Source: Anarhynchus alexandrinus
Taxonomy: Eukaryota; Chordata; Aves; Charadriiformes; Charadriidae
Direction: 5' to 3'
DNA length: 64,000 bases
Assembly: GCA_008711295.1 (NCBI GenBank)
Contig: VUYV01000054.1
Location: 556,006 to 620,005, forward strand
A program made the translations under genes and the position numbers. Under the pieces are notes generated by a model. It ran no database searches. It had not been told where the DNA came from and saw only the letters and a list, made by a program, of their open reading frames with translations. Positions 40,301 to 53,546 of this stretch are shown piece by piece; the first letter of the stretch is position 1; each line of letters opens with the position of its first letter.

Positions 40301-43300
40301 GTGTGATTATGTAAATGTTTCATATGTTCCGCTTTTTCTTTTTTTTGAGCTACTTTGATAGCAAATGACATTCTTGTGAGAGCTACAGCAGATTGTATTT
40401 TCTTTTACAGTAAAGCAAACCTCTCCAAATTTTTTTCTGTATAATAGAGCAGAGAAAGTTTCATCCTGTAATTCCTACATCTAACTCATCTCTAAAACTC
40501 ATTATTCCACGTGCATATTGAAGAATCTCAGTCTCTAATAAGCACCCATCTAGATTTTTTTCATTTGACTTTGAGTAACATTTTACATATCCATTTATAC
40601 CAGGGATCATTGCAAGCAAGAATCCTACACCCTCATATTTATCAAACAGGGCACCTTGGTGTACTTCATACAAACAAGTGTTGAAGCACTGCTTTACTAA
40701 GCAGTGAATCAGTCCTTGGTGCCTCAACAATAGCAGAAAGCCTCATGAAAGCCTTGAGTTTATCCTGAATAGTTCCTTTTATGTTAGGAATGGGGATGCT
40801 TCTCAGGAGGTTCATGACTTTGCCTGAGTTCAGGTGGAACATGCCACAAAGACAAGACCATATTCCATTTGGCAGCCTTGTTGCAGGCCAGCAGAATATG
40901 CTGTGCACTTGAAAAAGGCTTGTGCCATGGCTGTAGTTCTGGATTTATCAGCTAGCAACACAGAGTTGTCTGAAAGACCTATTTTTGTAAGAGAAAGCCT
41001 TCCTGACCTTCCCCGTATGAAGAACTGAGTACTGATGAGATGGCAAATTAATGTCTTGAGTAATCAGGAAAAGCAGAGGGACACCAAAGCACAAAACCAT
41101 GCTATGTTTTGTATGAAGATATTTTATCAGAAGAGATTAAACCGCCTCCAATACCTTGTTAGAGGTGATAGCTATGGGGCTATGGGGAAAGATATCATTA
41201 CAGAAGAGTGCAATGGCAAGGTAAGCAAGTAAGTTACCAGTGGTTAAAAAGAAGGCCAAAACAAGTATAACCATAATGAGTTCCCTCACAAGACAGCCTT
41301 GGTAGAGGTATCTTTACTGTTAACCTTCTCAGGAACTGTAAAACAATAGGGTGGAAAACCCATATGCTTCCTGAAATTGGTAGGCTGATAGATAAAAGAG
41401 CTCTATTAAGTTTCACTTGGGATACAAGGGAGAAATTTGAGATCTCTAAACTTAATTAATCCAAAACATTCAGTACTCAGTTCCAGTAACGAGAAATGCC
41501 GAAAAGCTGGTTTACTATGTGAGGTACATTCATCTCAGAGATCTTTTTACTGTTAGTGAAAAGTCCCTTTACTGATGAGGAGCAATAGCAGAGAAAAAGA
41601 TTGATTCTGTGAGACAAATCACAGTCAAACCGGATCAGTGAAACTTCAAGACCTCTGTGAGATTTGGGAGCAGAAAATAAGATCTTCAAATGTTCATAAG
41701 ACACATAACGCTATCTGTATAACAGATTTTTGCCTTGTGTCTCACCCTAACTGTCAAGGCCACCTTCTGTCTTGCATCAGTCAGTATCTTCAGGTGGAGG
41801 GGAAGAAGGAACATACCCTAAATTAAACTAGGAAGATAACAGGCAGAGACCACTGACTACCAGGCTTCAGATTTAAAAAAAAAAAAAAAATTGATTACCC
41901 TCTTACCTTGTCAGGGACAAACAGAAGTCTCTCAGGATAACCTGAAAAAATAATACCCTCAGGATAGTAGAATCTCCTACATATGAAAAGACATAGAATA
42001 ACTCATTCACCAGTGGTTAGAAGATCAAGGAGGTAAACTGATAGGCAGATGGGTCTAATTATTTGTGCATGAGTCTCAGAGCTCAGCTACTTTCTGAGAG
42101 AGGGAAAAATTTCAGGCCAATTTGTTTGGATTTCACCTGAAAATCCCCAAACTCTGAAACGCCCTGCACACTGTTGAATGCTGCAATGAGGTTCCTCTAA
42201 ATACAGTTCCCATTCCAGGACAGGTGCAGCTGTGAAACAGATTTGGATAAGGAATGGTGGTGAACAGATACCAGCTCTGGATGCGCCCCACCACTCTGAC
42301 AAGAAGCACCTCACACTCTGAACAGTAGCTAGCAAGGAACAAGGCACTTCAGACAGATCACTGTTTCAGTGAATATCAAAATTATACAATAACATGTCAA
42401 GGCTTACAACCGGTTGGGAGGTAGGGAGGACTTTGCAAACATGGGGAGCAGTGTGACACAAAAAAAGCTAAGACTGAATGGGGGTGAAAAGGTACTGGGG
42501 AGTATTTAGAGCCAAGGATTTCGAAGGGCCTGCTTCTTCTTTGCTATCCCTTTTCAGTCAAACTAGCCAGGCAGCTACAGAAACAGGGTCACCCCATTCC
42601 CACTGCAGTGAGCTGCTAGAACAGCCGGGAACTTGGTGAAGCACCACAGACTCTGGCAGCGTGGCCTCCTGGCCATCTCACCAGCGTGTTCAATACTATA
42701 CTGAGCACACAGGTCCCACAACACATGTATATGTACGAAGGTTTCCACTTCAACAGATCTCTGCAGTTGTAGGTTTATTTTTAACCAAAAAAAAGTTATT
42801 TCATATCAAGTTGATATACATGGATTAAGGAGGAGTGATTGGAAGACAAAATCTACCTTTTTGTTTCATCTAATTGTTCACCCCTCCAATCTTTCTTTTC
42901 ACTTCAGTTCTCTAGATTCAACCCCAATTCATGACTAGCTTCATCCTCCCACGATGTGCCATTTCTTTCCCCGAGTATATTATTAATTAAAAAGCATTTA
43001 CCATTAATCCTGACTTCAAATTAAAAAGTTGAATTTACTTCATTTATGTGCCTAAACAGACTATTGGTCACGTGGAAAGAGTTATTTTTCCTGTGAATAT
43101 AGAAACATTAAGGTTTGTGAAGGACACTTGCATCTCCCACAACTACTGCTGGTAGGACACGAATTTGCAGTAATACCTGGCTCAGTTCTACCATTTCTGT
43201 GAGAAATTATCATTTTAGCCTATCAGCAAGTTGCTTATGAAATGTTTCAGGTGTAAGGGTTATGAAAATAAGTGAGGGCTAATTACATTGGAAGTCACCT

Positions 43301-44081
43301 ATCTAAATCATCTTGGCAACTCTGAAAATATATGAAATTTCTATAAAAAGCTTGTTAAAAAAATGGGTTTTCATGCTATGCCTTTGATTTCCACCTATAA
43401 GTGTGCCACACTGGTTTGACGGAAGGTTTACAGAAACATTAATTCAGACAAGACTAGAATCACTGATTATTCTTAAAATGTTTAGATATCAATTAATAAA
43501 ACTGTGGTTGTCTCGATAATGGAGGGAAAAAATAATAGCTTAACACTTAAAGAAAGGCAGCAATACATTTTTCCATTAAAAATTACTATTATGGGTACAG
43601 GCTTGTATTTATTTAAAGCATGTCATAAAAAGTAACTTTCTCAATCTGGATCGGAAAGAAATACAAAGCAACTCTTGTAAGCGCTTTTCTGCTTAAGCCG
43701 AGGTAGGTATGAATTAAGCAACGCTACTAATCGGCAGGGGAAACAATCAGCAAATAAACTTGATTGTTAATATTTACATAGGAAAATCATCTCGGCCATT
43801 ATTAGAAGATTACTCAGAACAACATTTAAATAACACTGTCTTCTGCTAATTACAAACTGACTGATTAAACTGAGGAGACAACTGAAACGCAGTAACAGGC
43901 TTGGAGGCCAAAACTTACCCCTTTCCTCGGCAGCCCCAGGGCCTCCTGCTCCCCTGGGCCAGGTACCTCACCGACATGGCGATGGGACAGCGAGGGGAAA
44001 ATAACATTGATTTTCTCAAAACTGCTGGGGGGTGGCCTGCGAGTGGGCAACCAGCCGGTGCTGGGCTGCAGCCCCTGGGCA
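37307..44081. other. Long non-coding stretch
   Basis: About 6.8 kb with no recognised exon. It has a T/G tract at 38036-38107, a 163-codon plus frame (39056-39547) and overlapping minus frames (40461-40908), all without known domains. There is an A16 run at 41875-41890. From about 43865 the DNA becomes GC-rich. Confidence 0.45.
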
Positions 44082-44202
44082 GGGCCTGAGGCGGGGGCCT
44101 CCTGAGGGGCCTGAGGCTGCGGGGGCTCCTGAGGTGGGGACCTCCTGAGGGCCCTGAGGCAGAGGGCTCCTGAGGGGCCTGAGGTGGGGGGGGCCTCCTG
44201 AG
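44082..44202. repeat. GC-rich minisatellite, about 25-bp unit
   Basis: Five imperfect units with core GGGCCTGAGGC followed by a G-run and CTCCTGAG. Unit lengths vary from about 16 to 28 bases. Proline-rich open frames across it on the minus strand come from the repeat and are not genes. The surrounding block (about 43865-44330) is also GC-rich, unlike the rest of the window. Confidence 0.9.
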
Positions 44203-44564
44203 GGCCCACTCGCTGCCACCCAAGCAGGCCCCCACACCAGCAGGGGTGCCCTCCCAGCCCTGACAGGAGGCAGTCAATCCTCTGCTGCTATAAGCGTGTG
44301 AGGGAGTCAGTCTTGCTTTGGAGCAGTGGTTATTGTTCGTTTTCCCTGGAAAGCACCAGTAAGTCTGGTGTCATGGAAGCCCTCCACTCAGTAAGGAACA
44401 TGAGCACGTGACTAACTTTAGGTGCTTCTATTTAAAGGCAGATATATGATTAACTGGGTCCCAACATTGAATTATGCATCTCTACCAGATATGAGAATGA
44501 TCAGTGGCCTTGAAACACCATGAGATATTATGGAGACAACTTGGGGGATTTGTGGGCTCACAGA

Positions 44565-44905
44565 AAAGTACAGGTCTTTGGAGATCCCCACATCCAACCT
44601 CCTCTAACAAGCGGGGCCACAGACTAGGTTATCCAGAGCCCAGTTAAGCCAAGTCTTGAGTACTTCAGTGAGGAAAAGTTTCCACCACCTTCATGAGCAA
44701 CCAATTCCTATACTGAGTTGCTCTAATGAAGATTTTTTTCTTTTTTCTTTTCTTTTGTCCAGACAGAGCTTCCCCTGAAGCAGCTTGTCCCTGTTGCCTC
44801 TTGTCCTGTCATCGCGCATCTTTGTGAAGAAAGAACTGCTGTCACCTCTACAGCTACCATTTAGGTAATGGAAAACACAGTAGATCTTCCCTGAGCCTTC
44901 AAAAA
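44565..44905 (-). mobile_element. Old CR1 LINE 3' fragment
   Basis: Reverse-oriented CR1. Plus-strand landmarks in order are CTTTGGAGATCCCCACATCC, AACCTCCTCTAACAAGCGG, GGTTATCCAGAGCCCAG, CTTGAGTACTTCAGTGAGG, TTGCCTCTTGTCCTGTCATC and CTTCCCTGAGCCTTC, which follow the CR1 3' region. A polypyrimidine expansion (44727-44757) interrupts it. No frame remains. Confidence 0.9.
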
Positions 44906-47900
44906 AACCATGTTCATTTCTCTTCTAGTGATGAAATAAACAACACTGAAGTCAGGTGGAGAGTGGAGTCAACACAGGAGAAACACAGTACATAAACAAA
45001 CAAACCAACCCAAACAAAGTGCATTCTTCTTAGAAAAAAACTAATGCTGACAAAATGCATCTGTACCCCTTAAAAGTGAAAACAAAGTAATCTGTTTACA
45101 TTGAACCATTTAAATACAACCTCCATTTTAAATGTTTTGTATAACAGAGAAGTCCCCCAAAAGGACTAGTTAGCAGGGCTTACGTTAGCCACAAAGTCAC
45201 GCCCACCACTGCAGGATCAAACTTAAGATGAAGGCTACTAGATGAGCACAAGTTTTAGGCTAAGAGTACAAGCCGTTCGCTTACCCTGAAGGCTTAGATC
45301 TTTCCACAGCAACTGAATTAGCAGTAGCAAGAGCCCAAGTTTCATGGATTTTTTTTCCTTAAATGTGTGTTGGCCCTTCTTGACCTTTTTATGCAGAATC
45401 TAGAGTGAGCTTCAAGGGTGCACCTACATTAGTGCTGCAGTTTGGATGAGGAACGTGTTCCCACCGAAAACCCAAACGTTCCCTGCTTAGTTTGCTTGCA
45501 CTCTGTTGTTGCTTGCTATGTAGGCTTTCCACATCTAATTTAGTTAGATATATTTACTTTAATACTGGAAATACTTGATCTAGAATCATTAATTTTCTTT
45601 CTTCGTGCTCTTTTGCAAGCATAATAGCTAAAAAGACATCTGTGGAAAATTATAGGAAAATCGTATTAGCTCTGCATGACAGAAATAATGATATTAGGGT
45701 TTGCACTTTATCCTGTAACTTCAGTAAATCAGGTTTATCATTCTGTTGAAAGATGCACATATTACTTCAAATAATTGGAGATAAAAGGGGTGTAACAGGA
45801 AGGTAGACGTTAATAGCACAGAATTTCTTTGTAAAGCGCACAAGGCATGCCATTTAGAAGCATAAGTCAACAGCAATCATTCATACTCTCCAGCAGACAG
45901 CAGGAAGAATTTTTGCCTTCCAGGCATATATATATGATGTTTGGACTTGCTACCTTCGCAGGAAGGCAAATAAGTTATCAAACACTGGTGTCATTAGGTA
46001 AAAGCAATGAATTTCTGGAAAATTTAAAGACATCAAGTAATCCATCTCAAAATCAATACTTTACAGTATTATTTATATCAATCATGCTACAGCGTTGCTG
46101 ATGCAAAATGAACCTGGCCATATGCAAGCAGCTGCTTTCTCAGACACAGGTGGGGACTTACACCTTTTCCCTAACTTTAAAAAACCTAATAATTTTTTTT
46201 TTTACATTGTGATCAATTTCCAGTAGTAGAAAAACCGCTGTCTTTAGCAGTTATTAGCTACATACTCAGCTAATGTAAAAGCTATGTCAATTTACCTCAT
46301 GACCTAAATTAGGGTTTTGCAGGGTCAGCGAGCTTACCCAGGGAGAAAGATGCAATAGTTAGCTGAGTCAGACGACTACTTCATTAGGATTGTTTCAGTT
46401 GCAGGTTCTAATAAAGGAAATAGCATGATGAAAAAATTGCATCATTTTTTTAGCACATAAATCTTAACCTGAAGGTTCCCGTATAGACTTTTTCTGACAT
46501 TTCAGATAATAGAGAAACTACATATCACTTCCTCTAACCTCCAGAGCCTAAAACCACAGCAAAAAACCCCAAAAGTTAAGCTAAGATAAATCATGATTGC
46601 CAGTAGCCACTGTGGAAATATGATTCCTTTGATGGTCCTCAACCTCCTCACCTTATCATCATTTTATGACACAGCGGAAACCTTGTTTCTCTGTCTTGTT
46701 GCTAAAAGCTTCAAGGTTATTGCTGGTTTTTAAGGAGTCTTTTAGTCTGAAGACAATGCCATACACTGCATTTCTAAGTGTGGTATGGAACATTAAGAAA
46801 AACCAGACATTTATCTGTGTATTTCAGATATAAACTTTAACTCATGTTTTACTACTACAAAAAAAAAAATTGACATGGATATGAAATGATCAATGACTGT
46901 TTACAAGGCGAGCAATATAGTACTGGTCAGATGAATTATTTTTACAGAAATAAAAAGTGGGCAGGTACTGCAATACAGTAGAAAGATGTGAGACTGAGAA
47001 AACAACTGGAAGTAAATGCTGTGAACAAACCAATGGACAGGATCTAAGAAAACTTTGCTACAGGTTGAGATAGTGTGGGAATGATGACTTATTATGTATT
47101 TCTATTGTTACGTCCCCAAAATCCCATTATTAAGCAATGACCACAAGCCACTTACTTTTCCATTTTTCTATTATGTATCTCTTCTCAGATACACTACCAC
47201 CTGCGATGGACATTATTTTCTGTCCAAGAAATACTGTATACTTAAGGAGCTAAAAATTAGAAAATATTTACACCCACCCCCTCCCCTGATGTGACTGGTA
47301 ACACATCCGAAGGCATTAATCCCAGAAATAACAGTATAAATCACGATTCCAGAATATAAGGAGAGAAACACATTAAAAAACCACGTTGCACAACATGATG
47401 CACAAAGAATTGTTGGGCTAGCGGCAGCATATTTATTACCATTTTGAGTTGACTGTGTGAAAGATGCGAATGGTTTGAAGACACTTGCGTGACATATCGG
47501 GACCATCTCCTATTAAGTGGAAAAATCCCTGACATATTCAATACATTTAGCATATTTCTGGCAGATTTTGTTCTGCTGAAGTTCTTAAAAGGCTATTTCT
47601 TGCTTTTGGGAGTGGCTAGAGAACACAGCCTTCTTCAGTCTGCATCAGTGTAAAAATAAGCCTCCTGAGAGGCAAATTATTAAATGCAGAGTTCTCCTTA
47701 GCCATAATTTCTTAGGTAGCCTAGTTACCATATTGATTATTGTCTCATGTTGTATGGCCAAATGTCAAATTTGTTCTGAAAGAAAATTTCAACATATGGA
47801 GAGCACTGCAATTTAATTTTGATACATTACAAAAGTAATGATGTAAAAAATTACAACGTGCATCATGAAGGATGCACATTTCTTCTCAGTGGAATAATGT

Positions 47901-50900
47901 GAATGTACATGCATATAAACACAAAATTAACTGTAATTTTGTACTTACAAGATTATCCAGCTGGCTTGATATTTGGGGGAAAGAAAAGGCTAGATGAACA
48001 GACCAACAGATACTCACCAAACCAGAAAAATCAAAAAGATTAAGAATGAAAATTAGTCAAATTCAGGAGAGATTTTGTATTGATTGAATTTGTGGATCAT
48101 TCAATTTGATAAAGCTAAAACAAGATTATTGGTAACCTAATTTGGGGCATTAATCCAGAAATAAATTTGTTCTACACAGACTTCACAATGAATTGTTGTA
48201 AGCATATTTCAGTCTAGTAATCTCACTTTAAGAAGATTTTCTAGGTTTGGTTTTTTTTTTTCTGATTGGGGGTTTGTGTTGTTTGGGTTTTTTTCATCTT
48301 TAATCCCATTATTCCCTTTTTAGCAACTTTTCAGCAACCAGACTAATCACTTTCATCATGCATAAAACAGGGGGTCTTTCATACAAGTTTTATTACAGAA
48401 TAAAAAGACCTCCTCTCTCCAGTGGAACCTGCAATTTAAGTTTCACACAAGATGCAACAAGTGAATTTAAACAAAGTTAGGTCAATAGATGGCTGAAAAC
48501 ACCTACCATACAAAGTGGCTATACATGGCATTCTGAAGTAATTAATCTTTCACTCTAACACCTGTGTTATTTGCAGGATCTTCAGCAGTGATATTTGTCA
48601 TAAGAACAAGTAGAGCACTGCTAAATAATTTTATTCTATTCAATTCAGTTATAACTTTTTAAAACCCATAGACATATTTTCAGCAGCATGTTAACATGAC
48701 GAAAATCATGACAGCCATTCTCAAGAACACCAGAATGAAGAACACCTGGCAGATAACCAAAACAAGCTCTGCAATCAGGGCTTTGAACGTGTAAGACCAC
48801 CTCCTTCCTCACTGCAGTGATCATGAGTACAAACGCTTGAACTGAGGAAGGGGTCAGCTGTGATGTCCCACTACATACAAAGAGGCAGCTGGTGAGGTAC
48901 CGTTCACTTACACTATCTTCTTCTGTGACCACAGGAACTTATTAAGGGCAGGTTGCAAAATTTATCAATAACTCATAGCCCTAGAAAACAATGAAATCCA
49001 TACTTTCTGCTCTTGGGATTAGTATTAGTTGCCGTGGTCACCTCACAGTTCTTACGAAATTGTAAATAGCTCTGACTATTACGAGTGTTGAATAGCATCT
49101 GAAAAACAAGTATCAATTTTTTATTTTCTTCACTGCTCATAATTTTGTTACATTAGATCTGTCTCTCACAAAATCAATAACAAAGAAAACTAGTGTGGTG
49201 CTCCTCAAATCATTTGCCAGCTGCTGAACAAAGGCTGTCAAGTAATTAAGTGGGTAGATTTCATTTGGTCTCAGGTTAAGATTGACTCAGCTCAGCGGAG
49301 CTCAGGATAATCATTCACCATTTTGCTCTTAATACTCATCTACAGTCACAGGGAGAAATCTACAGTTAAAGATCCTTGGAAAGTAACGAGAGACATAATA
49401 ATTAAGGAAATAATAACTACTATGTCTTCAGTATTTTTCTGTTCAACGCCACAAAGCTTCATTACTACAGGTCAAAACTAAACTAGAAAGAAGCACCATG
49501 GTCAGTAGGTCATACTTGCATCTTTTTTTTATATATATACATATATTTTTAAAGTTTGTAACCAACTCCTTGATACGTAATAGGGAGGAGCTTGTGCTTC
49601 TTGTGCTTCCACTGCCCTGTTCATGCACTGATGAAGATGGGGCAGAGGAATAATTCATGGATGTGCGCTGAGCTGAGGTCCTCAGAAAGCTTGCAGGTTT
49701 GGGAACAGTCCCAGTTTGGGAGACACAAGCAGAAAGAATGTGTCAGGGAAGAAGATGAGGGGCTGGATGGGTCTCCTGGATAGGATTTCAAGAGGGCAGG
49801 AACAAATGAAAAACTAGAAGCAGTTTCTTTAAGGTATTTTTGACATTTTGTCTCACCAATAAAAACCCATTCAGTATTATATAACTAGAAGGTTGGTCTT
49901 GAATGATGGGAACAAGAGAAACACGGTTTTTTGGTTTGGTTTTTTTTTTTCTTTCAAGGCTAAGTTGACTATTGCATTTAGAAAGACATCCCACCTTTGA
50001 AAGTCCTCAAGATATTTTTGCTAAGAATTTTCAAGAGTTGAATTGAGCTGATACAAACTATTAACTCAGTAATATAGTCCAGATCTTAAATAATAGGTCA
50101 AGTGGCAAGACACACACAAAAATTTAAGATTTATCGAAGCAGTCATTAAACACAAGTTTATGACAGTTACACGAGAGTTTAAAGGTTTAACCTCATGAGA
50201 AGTGTCGTCTTCTTTCATTCAATAGTGGCTGTCTGCATCAGATCCTTACAAGATTTCATTTTAACTTGAACCTTCAAAACCACTGTTAAAATTTGGGCCC
50301 ACTGACACAGTTAGGCCAGAATTTATCATCTACAAACTCATTTAACCAAACCTTCAAGCAACTGCAGCTAAAGATTTACCTCTGACAGTTTTCAGCGATA
50401 CCTGCAGGAACCTTGTGAAGCAAGTAACCAGTTTTTCTGAATTTGAAATAAAACACACTAGAGCAAAGGAATTCACAGATGCAAATAAAAAACATAAACC
50501 ACGATACTTTTCTTACAGATTTTATGTACCACCTCATATCTTTCAGTTGTACATGTGAACTAGTCTCTGCAATAAAGTTTCAAACATTTGAGATTGTTCT
50601 TTGCATTTGCATTCTTATTTAAAAATCATAAAAATTTTGTTTAAAGAAAAATTAACACAGTAAATCAATCTGGATGCACAGCCTGTCTCTGTGCACTACC
50701 TACCAATGAACTTTGCTTGATTAGATCTCATTATTCTCAAACCTACCCTCTATGATAGCATCACCACTGAGAATGATCTATAGACAAGTCAATGACAGCT
50801 GAACAATGGACTCGATGTTACCCACTGGATCACAGATCCATTAAGAAACCATCTTTATCAAGTGCATGAGCTCCACTTAAAGAACTTCACACTTGAATTG

Positions 50901-51041
50901 TTCTGTTTTCAATCACTGCCTCAAAATTGTTGTATCATGTTAGCACTTGTAGGGTAAAAACAAACCAAAGAAGGTACTCTGCACAATTGCTATTGAAGTA
51001 TGTAACTGTGCAGAAAACGAAAGTAAAACTGCCATCTCTCT

Positions 51042-51061
51042 CCCCCCCCCCAAAAAAAAAA
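51042..51061. repeat. C10-A10 homopolymer junction
   Basis: Ten C directly followed by ten A on the plus strand. Confidence 0.9.
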
Positions 51062-51319
51062 CCACCAAAAAACCATCAGTTAAGTAACAAATGAGCAACT
51101 CAGAATATGACATTCAGAGATTCCAATTTGTGGCACATTTTTCTACAGATTAGTTGAACTGCAACCTACTTGGCCAACAGTTTCTTCAGGCAGGGATTTT
51201 AATTTTTCATGAACACATTGCTCTAATAAAGTCCTTGGCATTAGTTATGGCTTTTGAATTAAAATGCATTCATGACATTGAATTTTAAAACCCCAAAGCC
51301 ATTAATTTTGACCAGCTTT

Positions 51320-51344
51320 CCCCGCCCCCCCCACCCCATCCCCC
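51320..51344 (-). other. Potential G-quadruplex motif
   Basis: The minus strand carries four G runs of 5, 4, 8 and 4 bases separated by AT, T and C. Very short loops predict a stable quadruplex. It lies about 1.9 kb beyond the distal CDC73 polyadenylation candidate, on the CDC73 sense strand. Confidence 0.85.
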
Positions 51345-53216
51345 ACACAGTGTTTGCAAGAATTAGCAACTAAGTGCATATTTCACCAGCAAAAGAGTGA
51401 AAGCTGTACTAATAAAACTTGCTTTTGCAGGTCCCTGCAGAGAATGCTAATATTTTTATACACTGACTGCATATCAAATGAAAGTCAAAAACAAATTTGC
51501 TGTTCTGATAAAGGCTTATCTGTCAAATATCACATAATAGTTCAACTTACGATCCAAGGGCAACTTAACACACAATCCGCTATCTAAGTTGTCTTCTGTA
51601 TTCAGAAATAAGAAGGTTTACAGCATTGCAGAAGCATTCTATAAATCGTCTAGCTCAAGCACTGACTTTAGTACCTATTTGTGAAACTATCTTCCTACAA
51701 AAATTTCCAGGTAATAACTAAATAGCTGAGCATACTCAATTGTCCCCGCTGATCTGCAATTTCTTCAGGTATGCAAGTTCCTGCGGTTGCCCTACTTTAC
51801 CTTACAAAAAAAAAATCCCCCTTTGTCTGCTTTGTTCAGGGTAGCATTCAGAAAGCTCAAATAGTATAAATCATAGGTATTTTAGTTTTTAATATAAAAT
51901 CATTACTTCAGATACATCTACTGGCCCCTATAACCTTGCTACTAAAAGAAATCATCACCTGCTGACAGTATGGGAGCCCAATAGCTGACTTCAAACCAGT
52001 TTTCATCTTGTTTTATCTTGTTTCATCTCGTTCATCTTGTACTTATGAAACAGTGTAGAGTTATCACACTTAAGATGCTTAATAGAAACAGCCAATTTGA
52101 TATCTGATTCCCATGCTAGTATCATTCTGCTGTTCAGTAAACTACAGTCAGTGAAGTAGCTCAGTTCTAGTTATACATTTTAATTGAGTACAATTTACAC
52201 ACTTTATACACCTCTAAGTAGTGTGTCAAATTTGCTCAACAGTAAGAATGCAGCTCACTAAAACAGATGTCTGATCCTCCAGCTTCCCCAGTTCTTAGCA
52301 TCGGTTTTCTTTATTACTCTACATTAACTTGTAGATAAATTAAGCATAACGTAAGTGTCTAAAATTCCAGCTGTGTTCCAAAACGCTGCTGTAAGGCTAA
52401 ATTTTTAAGTCCAAGTAGTTTCATAATCTATGTGCAGTTATTTATGAAGGCAGCAGGAATGCTATTCTGACAACCTAATTAAACTTCCAATAATGTCAGC
52501 AGGAATCTGATTGCAAAATGGCTCATTTTATAAACATCACTACTTTTACGACTGACAAAAATATGCACGATCAGGTGCCAACTCCTTCACAAATACATAT
52601 TTTACAACTTGTGTCGTAAATTGCTTGCAAGTACAAAATTCTGAGATGTTAAAGGTCTTATGCTCAATCCATAAAAAAATGGCACAGTTCATACAAAGAT
52701 TTAATGGATTTTGCTCTTCTGCCAGTTTCACATCCATGTAACTTCACTAGTTTCAGAGGAGTTACTCCCAGTATATACATAAATTTACATCTAAATCAAG
52801 CCATCTCCTGTATACAATATTGGACATGGGATTACGCATGCGTTTAAAACACAAGTGAAATGCAGGACAGAAAAGATAATTGGACCTTGCCTATTTTAAG
52901 ACCACTATATAGTCTGTATAGCACAGTGCACACGAAGCACACATTTCTTCAGAATTTGCTTAAGTTTGCTGCCCATTGCAGAAGCCATGAAGTACTGATT
53001 AAATCTGAAAAAAGTTACATTCCTAATTGGAAATGTTTGAGAGTTAAAAACCCATACATGATATCCCACTATTTAAGGCAGTAATGAACCCTAAACTGAA
53101 CCACTTCCTCATGGTAGCGATTGCTGTGTTTACAGCCATTACAGCTTTTCTAATTGTAGTACAGGTAAAAACAAAGTATTGAATGTTTTAGCTCACTCAT
53201 ATATGACATGGATACA

Positions 53217-53222
53217 TTTATT
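53217..53222 (-). promoter_or_regulatory. Candidate polyadenylation signal AATAAA (distal)
   Basis: Minus-strand AATAAA followed by a T/G-rich patch (TTTGTTTTTACCTGT) about 35-45 bases downstream, a layout expected of a cleavage site. This is a motif match only. Confidence 0.35.
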
Positions 53223-53540
53223 ATAAGCTTAAGTATTGGGAAATTTGGTACTGGCCAATGGCCCATACGAATAGGAGACCTTCTAGTAGTTCTGTATTGC
53301 CTGCACTTCTCAGTTACTTTGCAGAATCCATTGAAAAATCCAATGTCAACTTCTTATAATCGTAGAGTCACTGGGGATTTTTGTTTGGTGGTTTGGTTGT
53401 TTTTTTTCACATTTCCATTAAGACCATTTAAAAATAGTAGTCTTGATATAGCAGGGATCGAAACATGTAAGTCAACCTCTCAGTCCTCACAAATTTAAGA
53501 CATAGTTTTAAAAACCTCTTAAGGAGATGTGCCTTCTGGT

Positions 53541-53546
53541 TTTATT
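53541..53546 (-). promoter_or_regulatory. Candidate polyadenylation signal AATAAA (proximal)
   Basis: First canonical AATAAA on the minus strand after the CDC73 stop, about 1.44 kb downstream. The following bases are not clearly GT-rich, so it is no better supported than the distal site. Confidence 0.3.

Larger units (their letters stand above)
44906..53216. other. Long non-coding stretch left of the CDC73 3' end
   Basis: About 8.3 kb without recognised exons or LINEs. It contains T/G low-complexity tracts (48247-48295, 49926-49951), a C10A10 run (51042-51061) and a C-rich G-quadruplex complement (51320-51344). Open frames are all under 100 codons. Confidence 0.5.

Noticed and set aside
41875..41890. 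A16 run as the tail of a processed pseudogene
   Set aside because: No polyadenylation signal just before it, no recognisable coding sequence upstream and no clear flanking duplication.
43865..44277. Proline-rich minus-strand open frames of 114 and 120 codons
   Set aside because: All three minus frames are open across the GC-rich minisatellite, so lack of stops comes from composition and repetition.
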